Assembly (NCBI GenBank): GCA_024697625.1
Contig: JAILFJ010000172.1
Span: 18,235 to 82,234 of the forward strand
Reading direction: 5' to 3'
From: Oscillospiraceae bacterium
GTDB taxonomy: Bacteria > Bacillota > Clostridia > Oscillospirales > Oscillospiraceae
Length of the DNA: 64,000 nt
The stretch's first letter is position 1. The number at the start of each line of letters is the position of its first letter. Below the pieces are notes generated by a model that saw only the letters and a program-made list of their open reading frames with translations, made no database searches and was not told the origin of the DNA. The position numbers and the translations under genes were made by a program. Positions 1 through 9,488 of the stretch are shown here, one piece after another.

Positions 1-524
1 AGCAGTTTGACGAGGTTGGCTGCTGCCGTCTGTTCCCCTTCCCGAACGGTGCAGAGAGCAACCGTCCCTACGACGTCTGCTGGAAGGACATGACCGAGGG
101 TGAGAACTCGCACCTCGCACTGGGCTATCTGCAGAAGGCCGACACGCTCGAAGAGCTGGCTGAGAAGCTGAACATCCCCGCCGACGAGTTTGTCAAGACC
201 GTCGAGCGCTACAACGAGCTCTGCGCCAAGGGTGTGGACGAGGATTACGGCAAGAGCGCCCACCGCATGACCCCGGTTGACACCGCCCCCTTCTACGGCA
301 TCCGCACCGGAGCCTGGCACCTGACCACGCTGGACGGCTGCCGCATCAACACCGACATGCAGGTTATCCGCGAGGACGGCTCCGTCATCGAGGGTCTCTA
401 CGCCACCGGCGACTGCACCGGCGGCTTCTTTGCCAACAACTACCCCAACCTCTTCACCGGCCTCGCCTGCGGCCGCACCATGACCTTCGGTCGCCGTGCC
501 GCGAAGATCGTCGCCGCAAAGTAA
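1..524 (+). CDS. FAD-dependent fumarate-reductase-like flavoprotein, C-terminal part
   Basis: Partial gene cut by the left edge; the frame is open from base 3. The visible 173 residues are the end of a FAD_binding_2 (fumarate reductase/succinate dehydrogenase flavoprotein-like) enzyme. The late FAD-binding signature GLYATGDCTGG lies near the end, followed by FANNYPNLFTGLACGRTM. It resembles the C-terminal half of the complete Tat flavoprotein at 9489-11417 (both have a LAKADTIEELAE/LQKADTLEELAE segment and a YNEL/YNEYC..KGVDE segment), so the two are paralogues. The enzyme probably reduces an organic electron acceptor, but the substrate cannot be read from this part. A clear intrinsic terminator follows 70 bases after the stop. 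Confidence 0.85.
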   Translation, partial: QFDEVGCCRLFPFPNGAESNRPYDVCWKDMTEGENSHLALGYLQKADTLEELAEKLNIPADEFVKTVERYNELCAKGVDEDYGKSAHRMTPVDTAPFYGIRTGAWHLTTLDGCRINTDMQVIREDGSVIEGLYATGDCTGGFFANNYPNLFTGLACGRTMTFGRRAAKIVAAK

Positions 525-593
525 GAAAAAACAGACGCATCCTCAGGTCGGAGCTGAAGAAGCCGACCGCAGATCGCGCGCAGTTATCTCAGG

Positions 594-623
594 GGCTGCC
601 TTCCGTGGGCAGCCTCTTTTTTG
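594..623 (+). terminator. Intrinsic terminator of the flavoprotein gene
   Basis: Seven-base-pair stem GGCTGCC/GGCAGCC with a 7-base loop, followed directly by TCTTTTTT. The rest of the 525-846 gap shows no gene. It has a near-repeat of CCCCCGCCTGT at about 705 and 728, just before the next gene, of unknown meaning. Confidence 0.85.
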
Positions 624-846
624 CGGGTTCTGCCTGTGAGGGGAGAGGCTTTTTGAAGACCTGTTTTCAAAGCACAGTACTATTTCGGGTTTTTAAGCTT
701 TTTATCCCCCGCCTGTAGAAAAATCCCCCCGCCTGTGGTATCATTCTTTCGAAGCATCAAAGAACCCCCGGCAGACCGGCGGCCTCACAGCCCTGAGGCT
801 TTCCTGAAGCGTTCTGCCGGACGATCCCGGACCGTGGTCTTGACCT

Positions 847-2316
847 ATGAAAAGATTTCCAGAAAAAAGAATCGCTGACAGAACGCAGCTCGTTGCCATC
901 TGCGTGCTGCTGCTCTGCTGTGCGCTGATCCCGCTGCTGACAGGCCTGGACGGGAACCGGAGCAGCGTCTCTGCGGATCCCGCTCCTGCGGTATCTGCTT
1001 CCGCTTATACGGCTGCCGTGTCGGCTTCTGCTGTAGCGACTTCTGCATTCTCTTCTGACGCCGCAGCATCGGGATTCGATCCGACGACTGCGATGTCCGA
1101 TCCCGCCCCGGCGGCAGCCCCCTCTGCGGCGGAGTCTGCCACCCTGCTGCCCTCCCCGACGGCGGAGCGGCTGCGGATCGCGGTCGGCTCCGACCTCCAT
1201 CTGAATCCGGACAACACAGACCGAAGCGGCGAGCTTTCGCAGGTCCTCTACAGCCCAGAGCTCGCGGAGGCGCTGCTTTGGGACGCTTCACAGCGCGGGG
1301 CTGAGCTTATGCTGCTCACGGGAGACCTGGTCAACGGCGGCCGGGAATATCGGCACAGAGCCCTGACTGAGATCCTTCAGCGGGCGGAAGAAGACGGCCT
1401 GACCGTCTGTGTCCTGCCGGGGAACCACGACCTGGACCCCATCGGGCAGCAGGAATTCGCCCGGCTCTATGCAGAGTTCGGCTACCGGGAGGCGTACAGC
1501 CGGGATACGGCCTCGCTCAGCTACTGCGTCCGTTACCGGGACCTGATGATCCTCATGATGGACACCGGGGGCTATAACCATGCGGTGATCGATCTTCCGG
1601 ATGCGCCCCGGCGTGAGAACAACACCGCCTTCTTCAGCGAGACCACACTCCGCTGGACGGAAGCGCTGCTGAAGGAAGCCGCTGAGAACGGACTGCACGT
1701 GCTGTGTGCCGGGCACTACAATCTCCTCCCCGAGATCAGCCGCAATCCGGAGGGCATCGGGTACTATGTCGAAAACGGCGAGCGCTTTGCCGACCTGCTC
1801 CGCAGCTACGGCGTCCCTCTCTATCTGAGCGGCCATATGCACACGCAGGCTGTCTATCAGGAGAAGGGGCTGACGGAGCTCCTGACGGAATACCTGCTCG
1901 GCTATCCGACAGGCTACAGCATGCTGGACCTGACGCAGGACGGCCTGCGCTTCACGCCCTGCCGTGTGGACGTGGATGCCTGGGCAGCGGAGACGGGACA
2001 GACCGACCCGGTGCTGCTGGGCTTCACAGAATGGCAGGAGGGGAACCTGCGGAGCTACTCGGAGGAGAACATCAGGTACATGACGGAGCGTAACCCTCTG
2101 AACGCGAAGGAGAAGGAGCTGGCGGCAGATTTTTTCTATGAGGCGATGAAGTCCTTCTGGGACGGAAGCATGCACCGGCGGCGTGCGGAGCTGGAGGCAA
2201 TGCCGGGGTACCAGCCTTTCTTCCGCTGTGCGGAGGGCTATGCCTACGGCTGGTGGCTGAAGGATCTCATCCGGACGGCATCGCCGCTGCTGGGCGGTTT
2301 CCGTCTGGAGTGGTAA
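847..2316 (+). CDS. Membrane-anchored or secreted metallophosphoesterase
   Basis: A 489-residue calcineurin-like phosphoesterase. One hydrophobic segment at about residues 14-33 is a signal anchor. An Ala/Ser/Pro-rich low-complexity linker runs to about residue 110. The catalytic domain then shows all blocks of the family: SDLHL (D-x-H), TGDLVNGG (G-D), LPGNHDLDP (GNHD), AGHYNLLP (GH) and LSGHMHTQ (GHxH). These ligate a two-metal centre that hydrolyses phosphomono- or diesters; the substrate is not visible. The topology places the enzyme outside the membrane. No strong Shine-Dalgarno site precedes the ATG at 847, so the start is only the likeliest choice. The gene stands alone and ends at a strong hairpin. 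Confidence 0.85.
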   Translation: MKRFPEKRIADRTQLVAICVLLLCCALIPLLTGLDGNRSSVSADPAPAVSASAYTAAVSASAVATSAFSSDAAASGFDPTTAMSDPAPAAAPSAAESATLLPSPTAERLRIAVGSDLHLNPDNTDRSGELSQVLYSPELAEALLWDASQRGAELMLLTGDLVNGGREYRHRALTEILQRAEEDGLTVCVLPGNHDLDPIGQQEFARLYAEFGYREAYSRDTASLSYCVRYRDLMILMMDTGGYNHAVIDLPDAPRRENNTAFFSETTLRWTEALLKEAAENGLHVLCAGHYNLLPEISRNPEGIGYYVENGERFADLLRSYGVPLYLSGHMHTQAVYQEKGLTELLTEYLLGYPTGYSMLDLTQDGLRFTPCRVDVDAWAAETGQTDPVLLGFTEWQEGNLRSYSEENIRYMTERNPLNAKEKELAADFFYEAMKSFWDGSMHRRRAELEAMPGYQPFFRCAEGYAYGWWLKDLIRTASPLLGGFRLEW

Positions 2317-2338
2317 GACTTACAAGTAATCGGATCAA

Positions 2339-2376
2339 AACAGGTCCGCTTCCCTGTCGCGGGAAGCGGACCTGTT
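2339..2376. terminator. Bidirectional terminator hairpin
   Basis: A 16-base-pair perfect stem (AACAGGTCCGCTTCCC and its complement) with a 6-base loop between two convergent genes. On the minus strand it is followed by TTTTGATC; on the plus strand the tail is poorer in T. It can end both the phosphoesterase and the aminotransferase transcripts. It is also the kind of stem beside which group IIC introns insert. Confidence 0.8.
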
Positions 2377-2480
2377 GTGTACCCGGCGGGCGCACGATCT
2401 GAAGGGTGAAAGTCCCAAACTCGCCCGGCAACGGGAAGGATACTGCCGAGGTCAAGGACGTCATCGTAACGAACATCTCC
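2377..2480 (+). mobile_element. Probable group II intron 5'-end remnant
   Basis: Directly after the terminator stem comes GTGTACCCGG and then GGTGAAAGTCCC, with a CCCGGCAACGGG hairpin-like segment. This order (GTGYG-like start, then GUGAAAGUCC) is typical of the start of domain I of bacterial group II introns. Class C introns are known to insert just after terminator stems. No reverse transcriptase, domain V or intron 3' end is present; the next gene's stop codon begins at 2481. I read it as a truncated 5' fragment. It was recognised by eye only, without a covariance search. Confidence 0.45.
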
Positions 2481-3686
2481 TCAGAATACAAAGCGGTTCA
2501 GTCGGTCCATGGCCTCCTTCAGCCGGCTCATCGGCAGGGCAAGATTCATTCTGACACAGAATGCGCCGTTGAACATCGCACCGTCCTGCCATGCGACTCC
2601 CACCCTCCAGGCCCTTTTTTCCAGTTCCTCAAGAGTACAGCCGTGCTCTCTGCACCATGCTTCGCAGTCCAGGAACAGCATGTAGGTTCCCTCCGGCTCA
2701 AAGACGGTGACGCCCCTGAAATGCGTCCGGATATAGTCCACCGCATAGTGTACGTTTTCGGTCAGGACCCGGCACAGCTCGTCTGCCCATTCCCGCCCCT
2801 CTTCACTATAGGCTCCGATCAGCGCATGCATGGACAGGACGTTCATGTCGTTATAGTGACAGAGGGAGGATTCTTTTTCCACCCGGCTGCGAAGCCTGTC
2901 ATTCCGGATGATGTGATAGCTGCCGATCAGGCCCGCGAGGTTGAAGGTTTTGGAAGGCGCATAGAGAGCCACCGTCCGCTCGGCCGCATCCTTGCTGACT
3001 GTCTGCGACGGGATGTGTGTATGACCGGAGAGCAGGATATCCGACCAGATCTCATCGCTGATCACCCCGACATCGTACTTTCTGAACAATGCAAAGGCCT
3101 GTTCCAGCTCCTCCCGTTCCCACACCCGACCACAGGGGTTGTGCGGGGAACAGAAGATCGCCGCATGGATTCGGTTTTCCTGAAGCCTGCGCTCCATGTC
3201 CTCATAATCCATGCGCCAGACACCCTTTTCATCCCGGACAAGAGGGCTGTGGACGATCCGGTATCCATTGTTGTTCAGCACCCCGGTAAAGCCGATATAG
3301 GTCGGGCTGTGAACCAGGACGCTGTCTCCGCGGGAGCACATCACGTTGAGGGCGCTGACCACTCCGCCCAACACACCGTTCTGATACCCGATCTGCTCCT
3401 TCCTGAGACCCGTGATGCCATGGCCTGTCTCCTGCCAGCGGATGATGGCGTTATAATACTCCTCCGTCGGAGTGTAGTATCCGAACAGCGGATGCCGTAT
3501 CCGCTCTTCCAGGGCCCGGATGACAGAGGGCGCCGTGGCAAAGCTCATATCCGCAACCCACATCGGAATCGCGTCGAAGCCCTCTTCAGGCGCGTCGGGG
3601 GCCATGTTCGGTCGCCTGCCGAGACCGTCCACCGCCAGGGCGTCCTTCCCGTGGCGGTCGGGTATGGAGGTAAAATCGTACTTCAT
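2481..3686 (-). CDS. patB: MalY/PatB-type pyridoxal-phosphate aminotransferase (C-S lyase)
   Basis: A 401-residue fold-type I PLP enzyme of the MalY/PatB class, normally cystathionine beta-lyase-like and releasing a thiol from cysteine conjugates. Seen in the sequence: IPMWVADMSF near residue 40, FGYYTPTEEYY, a CSPHNPCGRVW substrate/PLP segment, SDEIWSDILL (Asp binding the pyridine nitrogen) and the Schiff-base lysine in APSKTFNLAGL. Length is normal for the family. The gene lies 44 bases downstream of the 1867-residue surface protein with no terminator between them, so read-through is possible. Orthology to patB is by family only; malY-like names fit equally well. Confidence 0.88.
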   Translation of the reverse strand: MKYDFTSIPDRHGKDALAVDGLGRRPNMAPDAPEEGFDAIPMWVADMSFATAPSVIRALEERIRHPLFGYYTPTEEYYNAIIRWQETGHGITGLRKEQIGYQNGVLGGVVSALNVMCSRGDSVLVHSPTYIGFTGVLNNNGYRIVHSPLVRDEKGVWRMDYEDMERRLQENRIHAAIFCSPHNPCGRVWEREELEQAFALFRKYDVGVISDEIWSDILLSGHTHIPSQTVSKDAAERTVALYAPSKTFNLAGLIGSYHIIRNDRLRSRVEKESSLCHYNDMNVLSMHALIGAYSEEGREWADELCRVLTENVHYAVDYIRTHFRGVTVFEPEGTYMLFLDCEAWCREHGCTLEELEKRAWRVGVAWQDGAMFNGAFCVRMNLALPMSRLKEAMDRLNRFVF

Positions 3687-3730
3687 ATTCTTCCCTTCCG
3701 GTTCACAGAGAATGTATTCTGTCCGGTGCT

Positions 3731-6700
3731 TTATCCGAAATTCACCTTCACACTCAGCGTTGCATTAGCCTTGTTTCCGCCGTTGCCCTGGAGGTAGACG
3801 TTAAACTTCACAGTTGTGCTCTTCAATTTGCCGCTGCGCACATTCGCCGGGAGCTTGTTATCCATATAGCCGATGGCGTACTCACCGTTGCCAAGCGGTA
3901 TCGGAATCAGATATCCGCTGCTGTCTGTCATCGTCACTCTGGCGTTACCGATATCATACAATGTGCTGTCTGAGAGGCTCAGGATCACGCTCTGGCGGTC
4001 AAACCGGTCGTTCTTCGAGAGCGTGATCTCTTTTGTACTCTGGTTGACCGTTGCCTTACCCTGTTTCAGCGTCAGTGTCACGGGCTTCGAGATGGCGGTC
4101 CCGTTAAGTGTCAGGGTTGCCGTCTTCGTGGCCGGGTTGATATTTTCTCCCGGTATCGCCGTAACAATGAACTTGCCGTTCTTATACTCCCAAGTCAGCC
4201 CTTTCGGCAGTTTCAGCCCCAGCTTGCTCTCATCATAGTCATATTTGTTTTTGATGGTAGGTGTCACAGTGATCTGCCCGGTACCCCGCAGAATGTCAAT
4301 GCTTCCGGCTGCCTTCAGGGTCGCGGTCATCGCCGGAGCCTTCGCTGTCTTCACGGTGAGGGTCACAGCCTTTGCCGCTCCTGCCTCAGCACAGCTCACG
4401 ATAGCGGTATACTTTCCGTCCGCAGGAGTCTTTGTTCCTGCTGTGACATAGATCATATTCCCCTTCTGTGGAGTTTGGAAGAGCTCAGGATCCACATCGC
4501 TGCCATTCTGCTGAATCGTTACTGTGTATGTCCCAGCCGCTGCGTTATAATTCTTTCCCGTTACGGTAATAATCGCAGGACTGTTTTTCAGATTCGGATT
4601 GATGGTGCCTGTAACCTTGGTTGTGATGCTGGGAGTACCGTCCACGACCTTTACATTCAGGTACGCGACTGGTTTTCCGTCCGCTTTTACCGGTACCTTA
4701 TACGCTGTCTTTCCTGCGGTGGCGCTCCCGGCGCTGACCATGACGCACTCAGTGTTCCTGTCATACCATGCGTTCAATCCGGAAACTCCCGATGCGCTGA
4801 TCACATGATTCATTCCTTCCAACGGTGTTACAGCCGCTTCAGCCGCTGCTACGTCGGAATGGGCTTTGTTCACTGTAACCGTTGTCGGTTTCAGGGTAAT
4901 CTTCGGAGCCTTGTACTGGTTCTTTACCGTGATCTTCAGTGTTGTCGGGACTGCCCAGTCCTCGAGCTCCACATTATTCAGGGTTACTGTCTTTGAGCCG
5001 CTCTGTGTAACGCCATTCTTCACCGTGACAGTCAGATCCGAATTCAGCGTCGCAAAACCCAGATCCTGTGCCGGGATGAAACGCACGGTTCCGCCGGTGA
5101 TCTCCACCGGGACGGTCTGGCCGGAGATAAAGCCGTTCACCGTCACCGCTTTTACCGTCAGCTTCGGCTGTGATTTCTTTACAGTTACGGTGACTTCCGC
5201 GGTGTCTGTCTCCGTACCGTCACTCAGTACCAGGTGAATGGCGGATTTGTAGCTTCCGGCTACTGCTTTGACCGCTGCTTTATCCTTCACGTTGATGATT
5301 GGAACCAGTTCCAGCGTTCTGTCGTCAGCTACCCGCAGGCCGAAAGCCTTTCGGATATCCGCTTTCCCTCCGCCGATAAATGTCGCTTCGTCAATCATCA
5401 CGCCGGTATCTTCCAGAACCTTTCCGTCTGAAAGCTTCACATCGGCAGGATTCATATTGTTCTGCTTCAGAATCAGTACCACCGGGATGCGGGCATAGTC
5501 TGTCTTCAGGAGCTCTGTGGTAAGCTTTGTCACAGGCAGACTGGCTGTTATTTGAGTTCCTCTCTGCTTTTCTTCGTTCAGCACGTCCACACGGCATTGG
5601 GCACTGATGCTTTCCTCTCCGTTCGACAGCGTCGCAACAACATAGTCCATACCGGGACCTTCTGCGGTAACAATGCCGTTCATAACTGAAATAACATTGT
5701 TCTTCCCGCTGTCGGTGGTCCAGCGTACACGGTGACGGAGCGCTTCATCTTTGAGCGTAGTCGTCAGTTCATCCGGATTGCCGTTCAGCGTCATCAGGAT
5801 ATAACTCTTATTCAGCGACAGTTCCTCAGGCATCTCGAACCATAGAGCCGGAATCACAGTACCCTGCTCAAATACTTTGCCGCAAAACTTACACACCAAG
5901 TCGCCGGTATAGCCCTCTTCCGCCACAGTCGGCTCCTTTACGCCGACAAGTTCTTTCTCGTGAGGTATCTTCTCTATTGTCTTTTTTACTCTGCTTAGTT
6001 CTTCGTGGCAAACCTTGCAGTAAACAACTTCATCGTAACTGCCCTCTGCTGTACAGGTTGCGGCTTTCTCATTCTCGCGGACTGCTTTTCCCGGCGTATG
6101 CGCCAGCTTTGCAATCACTGTGCCTTTGTTAACCGTCTCACCGCAGATGCTACATACCTCATCGCCGGTATAACCTGTCTCCGAGCAGGTCGCAGCCTTC
6201 ACGTTGCACAGTTCCGTCATATCATGGGCGCAGATTAATTCAACAGAAAAGCTTCCTGATGTTTCCTCATCGTTATATCTCGCCACGAGATAATAAGTCA
6301 CTCCGGCTGTAAATTTGAATCTGATTTTGAAGTTGTTTCCTTCACCATCGTTATCGTTATCTGTGATAACATTTCTGTCGGCATCACAAAGAGAGCCGCA
6401 GGTGTCTCTGTCTCCTCTGGATGCAAAAAGATAGGTCCCTGTCTTTTCCGGAACAAAAACAAAGCTATCTGTATCCCCACCATAACCGATAACAGCAGTC
6501 AGAGTTTCTCCGACGTGGATTTCTCGGGCAGGCTTAGGCGTCACAGTTAAAGTTACATCGTTGGTGGTCAAGCTGTTTTCGCTGCCGTCCTTTACAGCAC
6601 ATCGAAATTTCCAATTGTTGTATACGCCTTTGGCTGTAAAGCTCAGTAAATTTGAATTGTTGCCTTCCAAATCAGTATTTCGCCACGAGGTTTGTCCGGT

Positions 6701-9334
6701 CGGTAATGTCTGCCACTGATAGGTCAAGTTGTCGCCCACCGCATTACAACGAAACGCAGCGGTCTTTCCATCCTGAACCGTACAATTATTGGGCTGCGTG
6801 GTAATAGCAAACAGGGTCTCCGTCACAACGTGGGTACTGGCGTCAAGATACAGATCTGCAATTATTTTAGTATAACCATCCGCAGGTTGTGTTATTTTGT
6901 ATTCTATCGTCTTGTGACTATTATATGTTGATGTTGTTCTATTTCCGTTTCTATAAACATTGATAAGTTCCGGGCAGCCTCCAATATTCAAGCTGCTAAG
7001 ATTGTTCCAGGCACAGGCTAAATCGCATAGTTCTCGACAATTATTCACGTATAACGTATTTATTTTATTGCTTGTGCAGTTCAGCGATCCCAAAGCCGAT
7101 AGATTACTGACATCAAGGCCTGTGAGGCAGTTCTCTCCACAATTGAGACTCGTCAAAAAGGTCAAACTACCGACATCAAGGCTTGTAAGACTATTACGAT
7201 AACAATCAAGCGCCGTCAGAGATATCAGATCACTGACATTAAGATTTGTGAGTTTATTCTGATTACAATCGAGAGTTGTGAGAGATGTCAGGCCGCTGAC
7301 GTTAAGGCTGGTCAGGCTGTTTAACGAGCAGTTGAGAGTTGTTAGAGACATCAGGCCGCTGGCATCAAGGCTGGTCAGTTTATTTGACGAACAGTTGAGA
7401 GTTGTTAAAGACGTCAGTCCGCTGACATCAAGGCTGGTCAGTTTGTTATTGTCACATTTTAGAGATATCAGAGATGTCAGACCGCTGACATTGAGACTTG
7501 TAAGGTTATTATGCCCGCAGTCAAGAACAGTCAGAAACGTCAGGCTGCTGACATCAAGGCTCGCGAACTCATTATAGTTGCAGTCAAGAACAGTCAGAGA
7601 AGTCAGGTCGCTGACATCGAGACTTTTTAGGCTATTATAGTGACAGTCAAGAGTAGTCAGAGACGTCAAATTGCTGACATTGAGACTTGTTAGCCAAACA
7701 TTCATCCTGCTACAGTCAAGAGTAGTCAGAGAAGTCAGACTGCTGACATCGAGACTTTCTATATAGTTACTACTGCAGTTCAGCTCGGTTAAGGAGGTAA
7801 AAACTTCAATTCCAACCAAAGAGCTGATACCTTTTGAGCTACAGTCCAAAGTCTTTACAGCAGCTATTTCTGTATCTCCAAGATAGCTGTTTCCATCTAT
7901 GTCAAAGCCTGTAACAATATTACGAAAGGAATCGCTCGGGAAATTCGTTTTGTCGATTACGTAAAGTTTCTTCGGATCCGGAGTCACAAATACTTCGCAG
8001 CTTGCTGTTTTGCCGTTGTATGACTGCGCTGTGATCAATGCCGTGCCAGCACCCACGGCTGTAACAATTCCGTCCGAAACGGTTGCTATGGATGGATCTG
8101 ATGATACCCATGTGACTGTTTTGATGGTCGCATTTTCCGGTGTGAAGATAACGTTCAATCTGGCAGTATCCCACTGACAAATATCGATTCTGTTCTGATC
8201 AAACTCTATCTTTTCAACCTTGACCGTATTATCTATTACTGATACCGCACAGCTTGCAGTTTTACCGTTATAGGACTTTGCAGTGATGGTGGTTGTTCCT
8301 TCTCCGACCGCGGTAACCAGGCCGTCCGCGCTGACTGTGGCAATACCGGAATCTAAGGATGACCACGTACAGCTTCGATTCTTTGCGTTGGAAGGGCTGT
8401 AAGAAACGGAGAGCTGACTGGTTTCATTGATATTCATTTCCAGCTCCGTTTTGTCCAGCTGAATAGAACTGACGGAAGGCCGGTTATCGATCACTTTTAT
8501 GGTACAGGAATTCCAACCGGAGTTCCAGTTTAATCCCATGCTCACAGATTTCCCTGTTGTTGCGCCACGGACATACAGTTTATATTGTGTTTCAGAGTAT
8601 CCGACAGGGAATGTGCGGGTAATCCGCTGTGGCGTTTTCGATGTGTTGCCACTCGGATGTGTGATACTTTTGCCTATGGAATAATCATAGGTAGAAGACC
8701 ACGACCCGTTCTTATACTCACAATTATAGGTATCCAGTACAGTACCGTTTGTGTATTCCAGTCGAGTTTCAATCCAGTTGTACTCATAGCTGCCAGGGGT
8801 CACATAGAACGTAATCGGAAGCTGACAGAAGTCAAAATCCGAAACGTATACTGTCATGGTTCCGTTACTGTCTTCACCCACAATATCTACCAGAGTCGGA
8901 GTGATGTCTGCTGCCTGGACGGGTTCCTCGTCAGGGTCATATTCTTCATCATTATCAGGAGATTCATCAGTTTCCTGAGAATCCTCTTCCGGAGGATTGT
9001 CGACCGTGTCAGATTCTTCGGTCGGTAGTTCAGATTCGGGAGAAGAATCTTCTTTATCAGCGGGATAGGAGACGGTCTCCTCATCTGGTGGCTCCTCAAA
9101 AGACTCCTCGGTCTCGACAGGCTCCGCTGTCAGATCCGCATCCTCATCCATGGGGAGGGGGTAATTCCCTTCAGAAAACTCTTCTGTTTCCTCACAGGAG
9201 GCATCCTGTTCCGTAAAAGCTGTGTCTTCGGTGGTCGCTTCCGCTTCTTCCTCCGCAAACGCGGCTACGGGCATGAGGCTGAAGCACATCACCAGAACCA
9301 GCAAAACGGACAGAGGCTTTCTCCATCTTTCCAC
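3731..9334 (-). CDS. Giant secreted surface protein with Big_2, leucine-rich repeat and shared C-terminal module
   Basis: An 1867-residue exported protein. A Sec signal occupies residues 1-27 (ends VAAFAEE), then an acidic Glu/Asp/Ser/Pro linker runs to about 145. A beta-rich region follows to about 288, then two Big_2 Ig-like domains (about 290-365 and 372-450). An EF-hand-like loop (FDIDGNSYLGDTE, about 470) leads into about 11 21-residue leucine-rich repeats (about 505-770). Then come an Ig-like domain (about 830-930), a PPC-like beta domain (about 930-1035) and three Cys-rich repeats of CxxCG type (about 1035-1165). The last 700 residues match the C-terminal parts of the proteins at 13330-17214 and 51504-56804. 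There is no LPXTG motif or SLH domain, so anchoring is unknown. It may act in adhesion or matrix binding. The start is supported by AAAAGGTGGAAAG before ATG. Confidence 0.9.
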   Translation of the reverse strand: MERWRKPLSVLLVLVMCFSLMPVAAFAEEEAEATTEDTAFTEQDASCEETEEFSEGNYPLPMDEDADLTAEPVETEESFEEPPDEETVSYPADKEDSSPESELPTEESDTVDNPPEEDSQETDESPDNDEEYDPDEEPVQAADITPTLVDIVGEDSNGTMTVYVSDFDFCQLPITFYVTPGSYEYNWIETRLEYTNGTVLDTYNCEYKNGSWSSTYDYSIGKSITHPSGNTSKTPQRITRTFPVGYSETQYKLYVRGATTGKSVSMGLNWNSGWNSCTIKVIDNRPSVSSIQLDKTELEMNINETSQLSVSYSPSNAKNRSCTWSSLDSGIATVSADGLVTAVGEGTTTITAKSYNGKTASCAVSVIDNTVKVEKIEFDQNRIDICQWDTARLNVIFTPENATIKTVTWVSSDPSIATVSDGIVTAVGAGTALITAQSYNGKTASCEVFVTPDPKKLYVIDKTNFPSDSFRNIVTGFDIDGNSYLGDTEIAAVKTLDCSSKGISSLVGIEVFTSLTELNCSSNYIESLDVSSLTSLTTLDCSRMNVWLTSLNVSNLTSLTTLDCHYNSLKSLDVSDLTSLTVLDCNYNEFASLDVSSLTFLTVLDCGHNNLTSLNVSGLTSLISLKCDNNKLTSLDVSGLTSLTTLNCSSNKLTSLDASGLMSLTTLNCSLNSLTSLNVSGLTSLTTLDCNQNKLTNLNVSDLISLTALDCYRNSLTSLDVGSLTFLTSLNCGENCLTGLDVSNLSALGSLNCTSNKINTLYVNNCRELCDLACAWNNLSSLNIGGCPELINVYRNGNRTTSTYNSHKTIEYKITQPADGYTKIIADLYLDASTHVVTETLFAITTQPNNCTVQDGKTAAFRCNAVGDNLTYQWQTLPTGQTSWRNTDLEGNNSNLLSFTAKGVYNNWKFRCAVKDGSENSLTTNDVTLTVTPKPAREIHVGETLTAVIGYGGDTDSFVFVPEKTGTYLFASRGDRDTCGSLCDADRNVITDNDNDGEGNNFKIRFKFTAGVTYYLVARYNDEETSGSFSVELICAHDMTELCNVKAATCSETGYTGDEVCSICGETVNKGTVIAKLAHTPGKAVRENEKAATCTAEGSYDEVVYCKVCHEELSRVKKTIEKIPHEKELVGVKEPTVAEEGYTGDLVCKFCGKVFEQGTVIPALWFEMPEELSLNKSYILMTLNGNPDELTTTLKDEALRHRVRWTTDSGKNNVISVMNGIVTAEGPGMDYVVATLSNGEESISAQCRVDVLNEEKQRGTQITASLPVTKLTTELLKTDYARIPVVLILKQNNMNPADVKLSDGKVLEDTGVMIDEATFIGGGKADIRKAFGLRVADDRTLELVPIINVKDKAAVKAVAGSYKSAIHLVLSDGTETDTAEVTVTVKKSQPKLTVKAVTVNGFISGQTVPVEITGGTVRFIPAQDLGFATLNSDLTVTVKNGVTQSGSKTVTLNNVELEDWAVPTTLKITVKNQYKAPKITLKPTTVTVNKAHSDVAAAEAAVTPLEGMNHVISASGVSGLNAWYDRNTECVMVSAGSATAGKTAYKVPVKADGKPVAYLNVKVVDGTPSITTKVTGTINPNLKNSPAIITVTGKNYNAAAGTYTVTIQQNGSDVDPELFQTPQKGNMIYVTAGTKTPADGKYTAIVSCAEAGAAKAVTLTVKTAKAPAMTATLKAAGSIDILRGTGQITVTPTIKNKYDYDESKLGLKLPKGLTWEYKNGKFIVTAIPGENINPATKTATLTLNGTAISKPVTLTLKQGKATVNQSTKEITLSKNDRFDRQSVILSLSDSTLYDIGNARVTMTDSSGYLIPIPLGNGEYAIGYMDNKLPANVRSGKLKSTTVKFNVYLQGNGGNKANATLSVKVNFG
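7040..7800 (-). repeat. Tandem leucine-rich repeats (63-bp units) inside the surface protein
   Basis: About eleven consecutive units of 63 bases encode the pattern LTSLDVSGLTSLTTLDCSxN, with Cys at a fixed place. Neighbouring units are highly similar at the DNA level, so unit number could change by recombination. It is a coding repeat, not a CRISPR array. Confidence 0.85.
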
Positions 9335-9420
9335 CTTTTCTATTCCATCCTTTCACAAAATATTGGATTGAAACGAGAGTCGTGCATCTTACCGCCCAAA
9401 AAAGATTGACTATATTGCTT

Positions 9421-9458
9421 CTGCGGGAAGCGGAGTGCAGGACACCCGCTTCCCGCAG
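9421..9458 (-). terminator. Hairpin after the Tat flavoprotein gene
   Basis: A 13-base-pair perfect stem CTGCGGGAAGCGG/CCGCTTCCCGCAG with a 12-base loop, 30 bases past the stop of the minus-strand flavoprotein gene. The T-rich tract (TCTTTTTT on the minus strand) comes only about 20 bases later, so termination may be Rho-dependent or the stem may protect the 3' end. It separates the flavoprotein from the next surface-protein gene. Confidence 0.6.
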
Positions 9459-9488
9459 GAGATTGATGACTTCTCTTCTGTGCTTTTC

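Noticed and set aside
2406..3797. 463-codon plus-strand frame
   Set aside because: Antisense of the PatB-like aminotransferase, which has all catalytic motifs.
7040..7800. Regular repeats that might be a CRISPR array
   Set aside because: Period is exactly 63 bases, the repeats are coding and encode LRR units without unique spacers.
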